Positions 26,302-41,290 of a stretch of DNA of 64,000 nt are shown here, in pieces. Source of the DNA: Lucifuga dentata (taxonomy: Eukaryota > Chordata > Actinopteri > Ophidiiformes > Bythitidae). The DNA lies in assembly GCA_014773175.1 (NCBI GenBank), contig VXCM01000748.1, positions 1 to 64,000 of the forward strand, given 5' to 3'. A program made the position numbers and the translations under genes. How positions within the stretch are numbered: position 1 is the first letter of the stretch; every line of letters begins with the position of its first letter. The notes under the pieces are model-generated. The model did no database searches and had not been told where the DNA came from. It was given only the letters and a program-made list of their open reading frames with translations.

Positions 26302-27188
26302 GTAAGACTTCCCAAAATATGGCTTTGTTTTTTGCTTTCTTTTCACAGTGAAGGAAGGACTAACTAAGTGTGTCTCAGTTAGCTCCCCAGGCCGCGGGAC
26401 ACGGCTATTTCCTGGAACGGATGATGCTCATGCTAGTGAGCTCTGTATGGAAAATTACCAGACTGTGATAATGGCAGATCAAGACTTAGATAACCAGCCG
26501 TTATCTATTATTTTGAGTTTTTGCAGATGGGAATGTTAAAAATAGTATCCATTTATATGTAACTACGCCATAAAGATTTAGGAAGCTAAGAGTTTAATAT
26601 GTTAGCTTTAAACCGTGCTAACAGTGCTAGCGTGACTGGCCATGAAGCTCTCGAAAATGGGATTTGCGACATTACCGTCAGTCAGTGAAGTTTCTGTTGC
26701 TATAACGCATGGTCACTGGACGGCTTTTATTATAAACCGAAAGTTTCGATAGTTTACGATTAGACCAGAAGGGCAATACGACAATCTATTTTGTCATCTG
26801 TTAAATGCCAGGAAGTAGACATTGCCATAGCGAGACAGTGGCTCATTGTCCTAAAGTGAATGAGTGGACTCGGGCTAGCTAACGCGGATTATGGGAATGA
26901 AGCGTCTCATTCTTTCAAAGTAGCTATCTAATGTTATTAAAGTGTAGTATAACGCTGGTTCTACTAAACGGTGGCGACTGCCTGCATCACGTCATTGATC
27001 TGCACTGATAGCACTTTAAGAGTAAACAAGTTTTTTCCAGGACGGCCTCATATTTCCTCGTAACTGCATTTGATGGACATATTCCCTGAGCAATATAAAT
27101 CAATGTCGTGTTTTAAATTCTTGCAGATATTCAGCCAGTGACCAAAGACTCAACTTGTTGGCCAGTTAATCCTGATTCAGCTGCAGAT

Positions 27189-30125
<2,937 letters not shown>

Positions 30126-31275
30126 CAAGGAGGATCTTCATCAGCACCTAATGAAACCCCTCCCCCTACTTTTTACCAAGAGGTCCCTTATTGAATTTAA
30201 TGCAAAAATCACATTCTCCGTTTTCTCCTCCTGCTTTGGTTAGATACCTACTCGGTTGTAATTACATCATCATGATATTGGTATTTTATTTATTTATTAT
30301 GTTTTTAAATTCCCTTTGCGTATAGTTTTAAAGATATTTTCTTGTTGTATTTTTTCCTCCTATTTTGCTGTATATCTGTATGACCTTCTTGATAGGTGAA
30401 ACATTTTAGAAAAATCTGAAAAGGCATAGTGTTTTTTTATGTCAGATTTTTCTTAGAAAATGTAAAAAATGAAGAAAAAAAGACCCAATAATGTCATAGA
30501 TGGACTGTTCTTCCCCTTCCTTTTGAATATCTATTTATTTTATTTAATACACATCTTGTAATAGAATTCATTGATATTAGCCATCTTCTATCTAAAGGTG
30601 TACTTCCTGAATGGGGCATTTTGGGTAGTGGGCTTATGCAGGTGTAAAATGCCAGTTAAAGATGTACGCAGGAGAAATGTTTTAGTGAGAAGGTAATATA
30701 TCCTTTGTAAATACTCTAAAGGAGTATTTTAAGCTATATTTTATCTCACCTCCAATTTGCCGAGTAATTCTTTTGTGTCATTCCTCTGTTTTCATCCATT
30801 TCATTTCTCAATCAGGACTTTTGAGCATCATTGTGTATTGGATTCTGATAGGGTGGGTGGGCCTTGGTCACCTGGAGAGGGCCTAAATGAGGGGAAGATA
30901 TTTTCTTTTCTCTGAAATTACTAAAATGATAGTAATGACGCCGATAATAACAATGAAATGTTTGTTTTAAATAGAGAAAATATTTTTTTTAACTGCAGGG
31001 CTGGGGAATGCTGCAAGGGGCAAAACTACAAGACTTATTGGTCTTTATAAGTATATTATGCTGAGGTAATAAATTAAGATTAACTAGAAGGAGAATATAG
31101 AATTAACACTAGTTTCCTGCAATCCTTTTTTGCCTGGGTCAGATTTTATTTTTTATTATTCTTTGCAGGATGAAGAAACTCACCTTTTTGTGCACGTTTT
31201 CAAACTATTGTAGATCTGGGTGCAATTGAATTGTTGAAGAAATGAAAATACTGAAATAAAAAAGATGTGAAATGC
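30126..31275 (+). other. pcbp2: pcbp2 3' UTR
   Basis: AT-rich sequence after the TGA at 30123-30125. AATAAA signals occur at 31068-31073 and 31255-31260; the second is followed by a plausible cleavage region. The boundary is inferred, not observed. Confidence 0.6.
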
Positions 31276-32864
31276 TGAAACTTTCCTTGGTAATATTTGT
31301 AATGCTTATTTTTCATAGAGATACCTGACATATATACCTATTTACAAGCTGATTTATTGTTAATAATTTTTTAAAAATTGGTCCTGTGGGGGTTGATTCC
31401 TATCAATGGTGTGGACAGTCAAACATTTCCATTCTGAAAGGACACTGGAAGATGTGATTAAAATAATTGAATATATTAATTTATTTCTAACCAGCTGTTC
31501 TTTACACTCCAGTGAGATGCAGCCACAGCACAAACTGCAGCTGCTACACATCTCTTCAATCAGACATCACACATTTTAACCAATACATTATTTATTGTTG
31601 CTCATAATATTTTGCTTTTGATATAATTCCTATGTTACAGGTACAATGTGCAATGTTGTATAAAAACAAATTCTTTCTATTCAAACCCAAAAGATACTTA
31701 CTGTTCTATTAGTACCACCACAGAGAAGTGCTCTATTCCTTATCCAGCTACTTCCACACTAACCATAAAGGGTAAAGGAATAGTCCAGGTTTTTAAGAAG
31801 CTTATCAAAATTATGAACCTTGGAGTCCTATGGTTCATTACTAAAGCACCTGACCCAGTGTCTGTTGCTAATATAGCTGAAGCAGAAGATGTTATCTTTG
31901 TTAGTGATGCTGATCAGAGTTGGTTGCTCTGAACACACACACACACATCCTTTTTGATTGTTATCCTATTAATAAAATACAACCAAAAAACCTAAAATTG
32001 GTGCGCAATATACAGTGGAAGAAGTGCTTTTTTTGGTGCGTGAACAGGCAGGTCTCACACAAATTTGATAAGCTTAATAGAAACCTAAAGAATGCCTAAT
32101 GTGTATTTGAAACTCAGTGGTATGAGGGTTAAAAAATAGATTACCTACTGAGAATCCTAATTAAGCATCGACTGATGTTATAATGAGATTTTCATTCCAT
32201 TTTGACATTTAGTAACAAAAAAAAAAAAAAATTAAGNAAAAAAAAAAAAAAATTAAGTAATACTTTCAGGATTAAAAAAGTGTAAACTTTCACAAAATAT
32301 AAAACAGACACATCCAAACCATAAAATTATAAACATATAGTCATGCATTTGTTCACAGGGCTGCATACCATTTAATCTTACATTTTATCTTACAAATAAA
32401 ATAAACTTAGATATTTCTCATGTGGTATGTAATGTATATGTACGTTGTTATTCATTAGTATTTGATGCATTAGTGTATGAAGTGTCAGGTTTCTCCCAGA
32501 GTGAGGGTTAGAGTGTTTAAAGGACAAACTTTGTATTATCTTGTGCGTGCGTGTGTCTGAAAGGGTTTTTGCTTAACTGGTGCAGTGACTAAGGTTACCT
32601 TCGTAACTATTTTAGCTAAAAATCCTACTGAACTTAAATAACATTTATCTGGTGTCACAAGCTGCCAAAAGATTGATGTCAGACTATGACAAATGTCTTA
32701 GGTCTTCTGATGTAGGATTATCAGCCAACAAACGTGACACTTTAAGTCAACTTGTCATATTCTTAGTAGTGTCGTAGGTGCGATCCCTCATGACAACAGT
32801 AATGTACTGCACGGATAGATTGTGTTTGCCTATGAAGGTTGGTCACTGTAGGATATCTGGAGGT
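31276..32864. other. Convergent spacer between pcbp2 and map3k12
   Basis: No gene is seen. A 94-codon open frame at 31648-31932 has no recognisable features. An A-rich tract with a single N at 32237 repeats the ending attaag on both sides of the N. Part of this region could be distal 3' UTR of either neighbour. Confidence 0.55.
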
Positions 32865-32865
32865 C

Positions 32866-32871
32866 TTTATT
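32866..32871 (-). terminator. map3k12: Candidate poly(A) signal of map3k12
   Basis: AATAAA on the minus strand, only 13 bases after the TAG stop at 32887-32885. If used, the 3' UTR would be a few tens of bases. More distal signals to the left may be used instead. Confidence 0.4.
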
Positions 32872-32884
32872 AGGGTTCAGTGAT

Positions 32885-35800
32885 CTATGGCGGTCCAGTA
32901 TGGGGTGCTTGTGGAGACCCCTGATAGGGTTGAGATAGTGGCACCCACGCACTAGCACTGGGTGGGCAACTGGGCTCTCCACTGCCTGACTGATCCAACT
33001 CAGCACTGTCGCAGTCAGAATCATCACACAGGGCCCGACTCTAAAGGGAAGAGGAAAAAGATGTCATACCTGATCTACAGTTTCATGTCAGTGGTCTAGT
33101 AGTCTAGTCCAAGTGAAGCAGCTTTACCTCATTAGGAATCTGCCCGATGTCCAGCTGAGCTTTGGCCTGGCCTAGGGCTCCGTCTCTTTCTGACAGGCCA
33201 TCAGAAGCCTGTGCAGGGTCAGTGTTATCCGCTGGGATCTCTGACCCCTGAGACAGCAGGTCATCACTGCGGTCATCCAACCTGTCATCCGTGTTGGTGC
33301 TGACCACATCAGGCGTGCCGCTGTGAGAGTGGTCAGTAGTGTGGCCCTCCTCGCCGTCTGATACCGACAGGTTCTCTGAGCTGAAGGTAGACACTGACTG
33401 GCACTTGGTGATGCTAGTCGGACGTCTGGAAAGATTGGAATGAAACAAACAAAAGGCACATTCAGAATCACTGAATTGAATGATGCAAATTAATAACTGT
33501 TATTAATGCTTTGAATAAATCAGGAATTTATTATGACAAATGGTGACAAGCACAGACATGGAAAATGGCTTGAGGGAATATTCAAGTGATGAAGGACAGC
33601 GACTTACTCACCGTCTCCGTGGCAACTCAACCTCACTGTCAACTTCACCCTCCTCCTCTTCTGATGACACTCCACGCCTCTGTAGTCAGAGAGAAGAAAT
33701 GCACAAGTGAAAATTATCAAAGTATTTAGAGAAGAATATTGGGGAATATGAACAGGCACTGTACCTGTTTGCGTGTGATAGCTGCCCTGTATAAAATGGC
33801 TGAAGGTGTGAGATGCTGACTCCCAATTCCCCCTGATGCCCCCCGAGGCAACCTCACAGCACCACCTCCTTCCTCTTTATCGTCTCCATCATGGGGCAGA
33901 CGTGGAGATCCCAGTGACCCCCTCCCTGCCGCTGCCCCCCTCCCACATGGTGAGTCTGGGCTGCTGGAAAACGGGAATGAAGCAGCATCCTCGCTGGGAG
34001 TGTCACTGCGCGGAGGAGTTTCTGTGAGATCATCCAAACCAGCTGCCCCCACCTCTGACCCCCCTAAACCTGCGGAGGCACTGAGGCTCCCCCCTCGTTC
34101 CAGTCCACTGACAGAGGACTCCCCTTTCCCTTGACCCTCAGCCTCCAGTGTGGTGCAGATGAGGTCAGGGCTGGAGGAGGATAGCTGCCTCTGCTGCTGC
34201 TCGTGGCTGAGGCCCCGCAGAGCTGCAGAAGGCTCTAGGAGCTGTTTGGAGGGGTTGGTAGTTGAACTGTTACTCTGGACAGATGCATCCCTGCTGGGGG
34301 AGGATTGAGTTGCCTTTAGTCCAGCCAGGTCCCCACTGCTTCCTTTACCAGGCTTGCGATGGCGAGTCTTTACCCTTCGAGACCGGCTGGGAGAAGTGGA
34401 GCTTCTACTGGGGCAGGCTGGGATAGTGACTTGCATCACAGATGAATCCATTTTGGGAATGATCACCTCTGACTTGAGGATGTCTGGCCTGAATGAGTGG
34501 GAGGGAGCAGTCAAAAACAATAATGAACAAAACATCCAGTCATCATTTTCTTGTGATTGTTAATCTAGACAAAAGAAATCAAAGTTTGATCAAATAACTG
34601 TTGACCTCTTTCCTGAGGGCAGTTTCTGTGGGACATTTCTCTTCTTGATGAGTTTGTCCATGGAGTTGGAAGAGCTGCTCTGTCTTGAACTATGGTGCTT
34701 GAACAGGCCTGGATACTTCTTATCTAGAGACTGCTCTCTCCTTGAAAAATGACCAAATTAAATACATTACAGTTAACATTTTTACATTGATCTGTAAACC
34801 TTTTTTGAATTTTAGATTTCAATAGATAATACATCTTGAAGTAGTCTTGAAGAAAAACAATTGTGACATAGTTTAATATCTTCATTATATTTATAATTAA
34901 TGATCAGTACCTCTGCAACTCTTTCTCTTTGAGTTCCAGCTGCAGCATTACAGCACTGAGCTCCATATAAAGGTTGTTAGCCCTCTCCAGTTTCCTTTCA
35001 TAGTGCTCACGAATGTCTAAGGCATGCCTGAGAAGAAAACAAACTGCTGATGACATTATGCATCCACATAGTATGTATAGTATGCATCCAATAGTAATGC
35101 ACTCAAGGTACTGAGGTTATCCATAAAGGTGGACAGAGGAATGACATTGAGAAATGGGATGGAATGAAAGTGGCTTTATAAGCATATAAACTACTAAAAG
35201 CACAACTATCCTTTGGTTGTTCTTAATCTGGCTGAGAATGACACACTGTTGCATGAGGAGAGAGAGTAAGGGAGTGTAAGGGAGATGAGAGCTCCTGGTA
35301 TACAGACCTAAGCTCCTCTCTGCGGCGATTGATCAGCTCCTCATCAAGTCGGTGGAGACAAGTGCCCTCAGATTTAATCTTCTCAAAGTGCTGTTTCACC
35401 TCTTCTCGCCATTCAGCCTGATGAGAGCACATTTCTGTTAACCAGCTTTGCCTAACCAAAGTTTAATGTAAAAGAAAACAAAAATCATATTTCTACGGTA
35501 TGTGATTACTGTACATGAATGTGTGTGTGTGTGTGTCTGTCTGTCTGTACATAGACAGTATGTATGTCTATTTAAATGTGGCTTTAAGTGTAATTAACCA
35601 TATTCTTCTGGCATGAGTTAATCACACAGTGAATCACATAAGCAGCCATACCTGAGACTTGAAGTATGTCTCTTGTGGGGTAGAGAGTACATCGGCTGAT
35701 GCTATATCCAGATGAAGAAGGATCTGACGGAAAGAAGGCCTATTCCTGGGCTTACAGCTCCTGCAAATCCAAGGTGGGAAGCACAACTGTACATTTACAA

Positions 35801-38508
35801 TGCACTATAAAATCAACTTCTTAAACAGTACTCAAATGTCTCACAGTGCAATTATTCTCAGTCTTCTACTACTCTCATCTGCTCATTTTCTGGCAGTCTT
35901 GTCCTTTCTCCCCTGCTGTGCTCATGCTTTTTCTTGCCTCATTCCATCTGCTCATTTGCAGGCATCACTTACCAGCACTGTCTGAGGAGAATCTTGAAGC
36001 CATCAGGGCAACTCTCAGGTACAGGTAACTGAAGGCTGTTGTTTCCCACACCCCAGATGATGGCAGAGGAGTCCACATCTTTATAAGGGATCTCGCCAGT
36101 TAGCATCTCCCATAGCACCACTCCAAAGGACCTTTGAAATCAAAAAGATACACTGATACATTATCTGTACTTCTACAGTAGTGCAAAACAGTTATTATAA
36201 ATGTTAAATTGAGTGAAATAAAATCACATCAAATGGTAAGTGTCAGTTGTTTGCATCTGTTCATCCCCATTTAAAAAAAAACGTGGATGCCTATCAGACT
36301 TACCAGATGTCCACTTTTTCTGACACTGGTTCATTCCGAATTACTTCGGGAGCCATCCAGGCTACCGTTCCAGCAAATGACATCTTGGTGCTCTTGTCGC
36401 TGAGCTCTTTTGAGGTACCAAAGTCAGAGATCTTTACCAGGTCATCATGTGTAATCAGCATGCTGAAAAAGTGAGATTATAATGACAGGTTACTTATGAG
36501 TTTGGGAATTTTGGGTGTCATGTTGGATGATTCTCATGATTGAGGTTAGTTGTGTTGAGCCCAGTGACTTACTTTGGGGATTTGAGGTCTCGGTGGATGA
36601 TTTTGTGGAGGTGTAGGTAGTTCATGCCACCCGCGATGCCCATGGACCAATCAACCAGGAGGGAGGGGGTGATTTTGCGGCCAGCCCTCAGCACTTCATA
36701 CAGTTGGCCTTGAGCACAGTATTCCATCAAGATACAATAACAAGGAGCCTGGGTACAAACACCCCTAGAAAGGAAACCGAGGCAGTCAGATTAAATTGCA
36801 AAAGTGAACAGAAGGGGAAAAGTACATCAAAGCCAAAACTACGCAGTTTAAAAACTGGCATATTGATTTGTCACTGTGAAAGATATCACGAGTTTCCTCA
36901 CTTAAAGGTGATGATGTTGGGGTGCTTGAGTTTGCGGAGGTGTTTAATTTCTGTCTCTTTTATGTCCCGCACTTTCTTTACAGCCACGTCGTCTCCGTGG
37001 AACTTGCCAAGGAAGACAGCACCCTGTGCCCCACTGCCCACCCACTGCAGGTCTGAGATTTCCTCAAAAGGAACTTCCCAGGATTCTGAACACAGATAAA
37101 CAAGACAGCAAAACAAAGTTTGATAAACAAAATCTAAACATGAAACAACCAGAGGGATTAAATACACACTATGCAACAGAATGTGTAGGTATATGTTGTC
37201 AATCCTGGAGTCATTACTTAATTTATATCCATCCCACAGTGTGAAGCATCCAAATGTCAATTTGCACTCTCGCCAGTTTGGACAGAAAGGAGTGGGGGTT
37301 GCAGAGCAAACGCTAAGTCCATGCTACACCTTACACATCAGTTAAAACTGTTGTCATCATTGTACAAATTGTACACTGACAACTAATTCCAATATGTCTT
37401 TATCCGGCTGTGCAGAGATAAGTGAGAAATAAAGGGAAAAAAAAGAACACCCCACTCCTAGTTTAATCTGTCCATCACCTGTCTTACTGACAGTACTTAA
37501 ATGACTGCAAGAGCCTGATTGCTAAAGAGCGATGAGCTGGACAGAATAAAAAAACCCAAAACAAAACAAAACAAAAAAAACAGGCAGATCAGTTCTTCAT
37601 GAGATACAATAAAGTGTCAGGATCCCTGGAGAGTTGGCACAGTGGATGCAGATGTGTCCCCTGACCAGCTGTGAATTCTCACTGGAGCCAGTGACTGCTG
37701 TGAATGAGCAGGACTGACAGACTTGTAAGCAGAAACATGCTGCCACCAGGACATGGTGGCAGTCAGAGAGTAATGCAAATAATGGAGTGCATCCATGGAC
37801 TCAGCTATTCATTTGCTGCAGTGCATCTCCATGGTTACGAAGGAGCCACAATAATGTCATCTACTGGATGACAAGTTTAGGTAAACCAGTGTGACTTCAC
37901 TTTGTTTTCTGGGGCATTTAGATACATGATATTCTTGCTATTACCCAACTAACTATCCAAAAAAAAAAAAAAANCAAAAAAAAAAAAAAACAGCACCGAG
38001 TCAGATAGCATCAAGTTGGCACACTTTCATGTTCACTTCACATACCTTCTTGGCTATGTTTGTGTTCAGTGGAGTAGGCCTTTCCAATCATGGTCCATAC
38101 TGGTTTCAGACAGCCAAACAGTCCCTCCAAAAACCCCCCACTTCCTGATTGCAGTCGGATGTTCTCCGACTGCCTCCGAACAGCGCCAGCTTCTGAGCTG
38201 TGTCCTGCCTCAGCCCCCCCACCACACTGACAGGCCTCATGTTCGTGAAATTTTAGCACACTGTTGTCAAAGTGAGCTGGGGGTCCATCACTTGGGGTAG
38301 GGCTGCTGCCGCCTGGTGCCCCCTGTCCACCAGTGTCAATGGACAGCACGTTACGGAGGACACACTGTGTGGGGGTCAGGTCAGTCTCTGGAGTGCAGGC
38401 AGGGGTGTCTCCATCGAGTCTTCGATAGGGGGGTTCTGAGATGGGAGTACTGAAGCCTGATAGGGAAGGGGAAGGGGCACGGGGCTCATGAATACAGGTC
38501 CCACTCAT
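32885..38508 (-). CDS. map3k12: Dual leucine zipper kinase (MAP3K12, DLK), 13 coding exons
   Basis: Mixed-lineage MAP3K acting upstream of MKK4/7 and JNK, best known for neuronal stress and axon-injury signalling. Coding exons 5' to 3': 38508-38046, 37085-36902, 36764-36573, 36462-36304, 36131-35973, 35760-35652, 35417-35308, 35027-34911, 34740-34606, 34488-33765, 33679-33612, 33425-33128, 33040-32885; 2874 nt, 957 residues (human 859). The kinase domain is about residues 163-404, with P-loop GSGAQGAVF at 171-179, VAVK lysine 191, HRD aspartate 275 and DFG at 293-295. Two leucine zippers follow at about 430-500. The tail is Ser/Pro/Gly-rich with an acidic [15 protein letters not shown] motif. 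The tail SGTP, STNTD and SQGSEIP motifs match MAP3K12 rather than its paralogue MAP3K13. The start is the first in-frame ATG after a spliced 5' UTR, before HEPRAPSPS. The donor after exon 34740-34606 is non-consensus (gtcaac). Confidence 0.96.
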
Positions 38509-38569
38509 CAGGGGTTTCCCCAACACAGCGGGTTAGGGTGGATGGAGGATGAAAAGATGTGAAGTAAAC
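38509..38569 (-). other. map3k12: map3k12 5' UTR part of first coding exon
   Basis: The exon carrying the ATG begins after a good acceptor, cttcag, read on the minus strand at 38575-38570, so 61 bases of leader precede the start codon. This implies an upstream non-coding exon. Confidence 0.65.
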
Positions 38570-38659
38570 CTGAAGAGGAAGATTTATGAGAACAAATGCA
38601 TTAGAATGATGTACAGTCAATACTATCCCTATTTCATCTGCCTGCAAACGCTATGATTT

Positions 38660-38960
38660 CAGTGTCATATTAATGGTGCACTTTGCACAATGTTTATACA
38701 ATGTTGTACAATATTGCACAGTTTATTCCCTATTGTTGCACAAGATTCTCTGTTACTAGTAACAGTATGATTCTGTAATTCTCTACAGCATTTTGTATAG
38801 TATTTTAGCCTACTTCTCTGCTGCCATTTGATACATTTACATTTTATTTCGTATTTATTGTTATTGTTAATGTTATTTTTTTTATTTTGTCCTGTAATGT
38901 GCAGCGCCATACAAAATTTCACTGTAGGAACTACAAGTGACAATAAAGATCTCTCTCTAA
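38660..38960 (+). repeat. Probable retroposon 3' end
   Basis: An AT-rich stretch ends with a poly(A)-signal-like gacaataaag at 38939-38948, then a TCTC run and A run. This is the usual form of a fish non-LTR 3' tail. The family is not assigned and the left boundary is uncertain. Confidence 0.4.
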
Positions 38961-39476
38961 AAGAAAAAAAGTATTAGTTTCAGAATGGGCAGCTTCAAAG
39001 GTCCAATGTTTGGAGCTGTCCATACTGGAAATGACAGTCACAACTGTACACTCCCTCTTGACTTTTTAAGAAGTTTCATTCACCAAAACCAAATGCCAAA
39101 ACAGCAGAATTGTGCAGTTTCACTACTCACTATCCAGTTCCACTATTCAGTTTCCACAACCAAATTTGGTGTGATTCATGCAGTAAAGCCCCATTCTTGT
39201 GTCTATGAATAGGAACACCAGGCTACCCAGTGGAGCCATCATCCAGAGTGTACATGGGCTTTATGAATGAATCGAACAAGGGAGGTTGTACAGTCTACAG
39301 CCCAGGTATCACGCATTCTTTAACTGTCCCTCTGAGGAGTATCAACGTGGCTCTTCTGACTGACAGCATCGGAACAGGTAACAACAGCTCCCATATGTCG
39401 TTCTTCATGCGTCAAGTGAAGAGCAGTGTGTGCATCTGACGAATAAGATGAATTGCATAACTACCTCGATGTGTAT

Positions 39477-39515
39477 GTATGTGCGTGCGTGTGTGCGTCT
39501 GTGTGTATGTGTGTA

Positions 39516-39559
<44 letters not shown>
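39477..39559. repeat. Compound (GT)n(GA)n microsatellite
   Basis: Imperfect GT repeats pass directly into about 16 GA units. Confidence 0.95.
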
Positions 39560-40080
39560 CACATGTACCGAATTCACGCATCTTACACCAGCTCCGTGTC
39601 TTGTACTGCACCACTGCATGAGAAGAACCACTGACGAGTGAATTCAGAGCGTGATAAACGGGGAATAAACAACCACCGGGCCTGTGCGAAGGAGCGGTGC
39701 ACATACACACACACATACACACACAGGCAGGAAGATCAATCTTTAAATAACCGAGGATGTGATGATGACACTTAGCAGCATCATAGCCGACGTGCATGAA
39801 TTGCAAGCCCGATCCTACTATAGTCCATGCCAAAAACTGCCGCAGCGTTACTGAATGTTGGCATCAACACAAATATTTCGTACTGTGGGTTTTCTCGTTA
39901 CACAAATATGATTTTCTAGCATTAATCGACGGTGATTCGTTTTTGGCAGCATCAATTCATTGGTGCAGTGTTAGTAGCGTGAACCCTACCGCACCAAGAA
40001 CGGCATCATACCTGAACGTCCTATGATACCTGATTTCTCATTTAATCATCATTTAACCGGATAGTATGACATTCCCATAC

Positions 40081-40300
40081 CTTTCTGTCCGGTTGATGTC
40101 GCGTTGTCAAGTGAAGGGGTGGGCTCGGCTTTCTACTTGGCGGTGATAATAGACAAATCGTTGTTTCTCTCTGGTCCGGGGTGTCGCTTGTATTTCCAGT
40201 CCCTGTAACCACGAGTTTCACGATTTTGGGACGGATCCCAGCGGGCAAATTGTGTTATCAATAACCGGGGACCCATGCAACGTGAGGCGCGCTGGGTTTC
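40081..40300 (-). other. map3k12: map3k12 non-coding exon 1 (predicted)
   Basis: CpG-containing sequence ends, on the minus strand, at acagaaag followed by donor gtatgg. It would splice to the acceptor at 38570. The 5' boundary is a guess. Confidence 0.4.
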
Positions 40301-40990
40301 TGGGGGAGGGAGCTGTCTCCTTCCCAGTGCTGAATTGACGTCACGAGAGTGCGAAATGCGCCACAGGAGGGCGCTGCTATCACCCTCTGCAAACACAAAA
40401 CTAGGCTAAGTTGTCCAGCATCAAAACCTTTCCATTTACAAAATATGTAATTTTGACCAACTTCATTAATTGATAAACCCGGTTTTAATTCGGATAGATT
40501 TGGTTCATGCCCCGTATCTGCAAGCACTCACCCTGCTGATGTTTCCTTGAGCAAGGCACTGTGAGTCCCTGCAGCTGGCCATGGCCCCGATCTTCCCTGC
40601 TGAGGAGAGAAAGGGTGACATTTCCTCCAGTGTTCAAACTGAATGTCCCAATATTGTCTGGTCATAATTATGACTCATTTTCAACTGTTATATGGTTAGA
40701 AACTTTTTTTTATTATTTATTTTTATTTATTTTATTTTTTAGCTGAATTTTTTGGGGGGAATTTAACACAAAGACAATTTCAAAATAAAGGCAATATGAC
40801 TTTTGGCATATGTAAAAGTAAAATAACTAAATTGTCTCACATCTAAACTCCATCCACTAATCGTGGACCTGTTTGCCTGTAATGTCGCCGTACCTCCTGA
40901 AGAGGGCAGCACGCAGCTCTGCTCACTGTGTCCACGTTGAGAAAACACTCCGTTCTGTTTGTCCCTATACCGTCCCGTAGACGGCGGGAT
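40301..40990. promoter_or_regulatory. Bidirectional promoter spacer of map3k12 and aaas
   Basis: About 0.7 kb separates the predicted first exons of map3k12 (leftward) and aaas (rightward). CpGs are enriched near the two ends, and an AT-rich centre lies at 40700-40800. No TATA box is obvious on either strand. Confidence 0.45.
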
Positions 40991-41067
40991 TCACCGAAAG
41001 TAGGACGTTATACTTTTTGTTTTGAAACAGTGTCTTATAATTTGGCAATTTTACGCGGGATATTAAG
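40990..41067 (+). other. aaas: aaas non-coding exon 1 (predicted)
   Basis: A leader ends at tattaag followed by the strong donor gtaagt at 41068. The coding exon probably starts after the acceptor tttcag at 41261-41266. The transcription start is estimated. Confidence 0.5.
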
Positions 41068-41290
41068 GTAAGTTACATTAATACATTACATGATGCTACA
41101 GCCTTGTTACCAAAAGTAAACCAAAGCAGAAAAATACTGCCAGTTAGCTAGCTGTTTTGTTAGCTAGCTTCACTCTGTTGGCCATGTGTAACGTTACAGG
41201 CAGGTGTTGATAAATATCACAGCTTCTACCTTCTGTCTTAGCTGACTGATCCATGGCGTGTTTCAGGGTCCGGTGTTTACTTTGTAGAAG

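Larger units (their letters stand above)
38570..40080 (-). other. map3k12: Predicted map3k12 intron 1
   Basis: Holds a retroposon-like 3' end (38660-38960) and a (GT)n(GA)n microsatellite (39477-39559). No coding exon is recognised. The intron is inferred from the acceptor at 38570 and a minus-strand donor gtatgg at 40080-40075. Confidence 0.5.

Noticed and set aside
31648..31932. 94-codon frame between pcbp2 and map3k12
   Set aside because: No homologous motif and no splice context. Part of it resembles a common fish spacer repeat, but not clearly enough to call.
36704..37099. 131-codon plus-strand frame
   Set aside because: It lies antisense across two map3k12 kinase exons and has no family motif.
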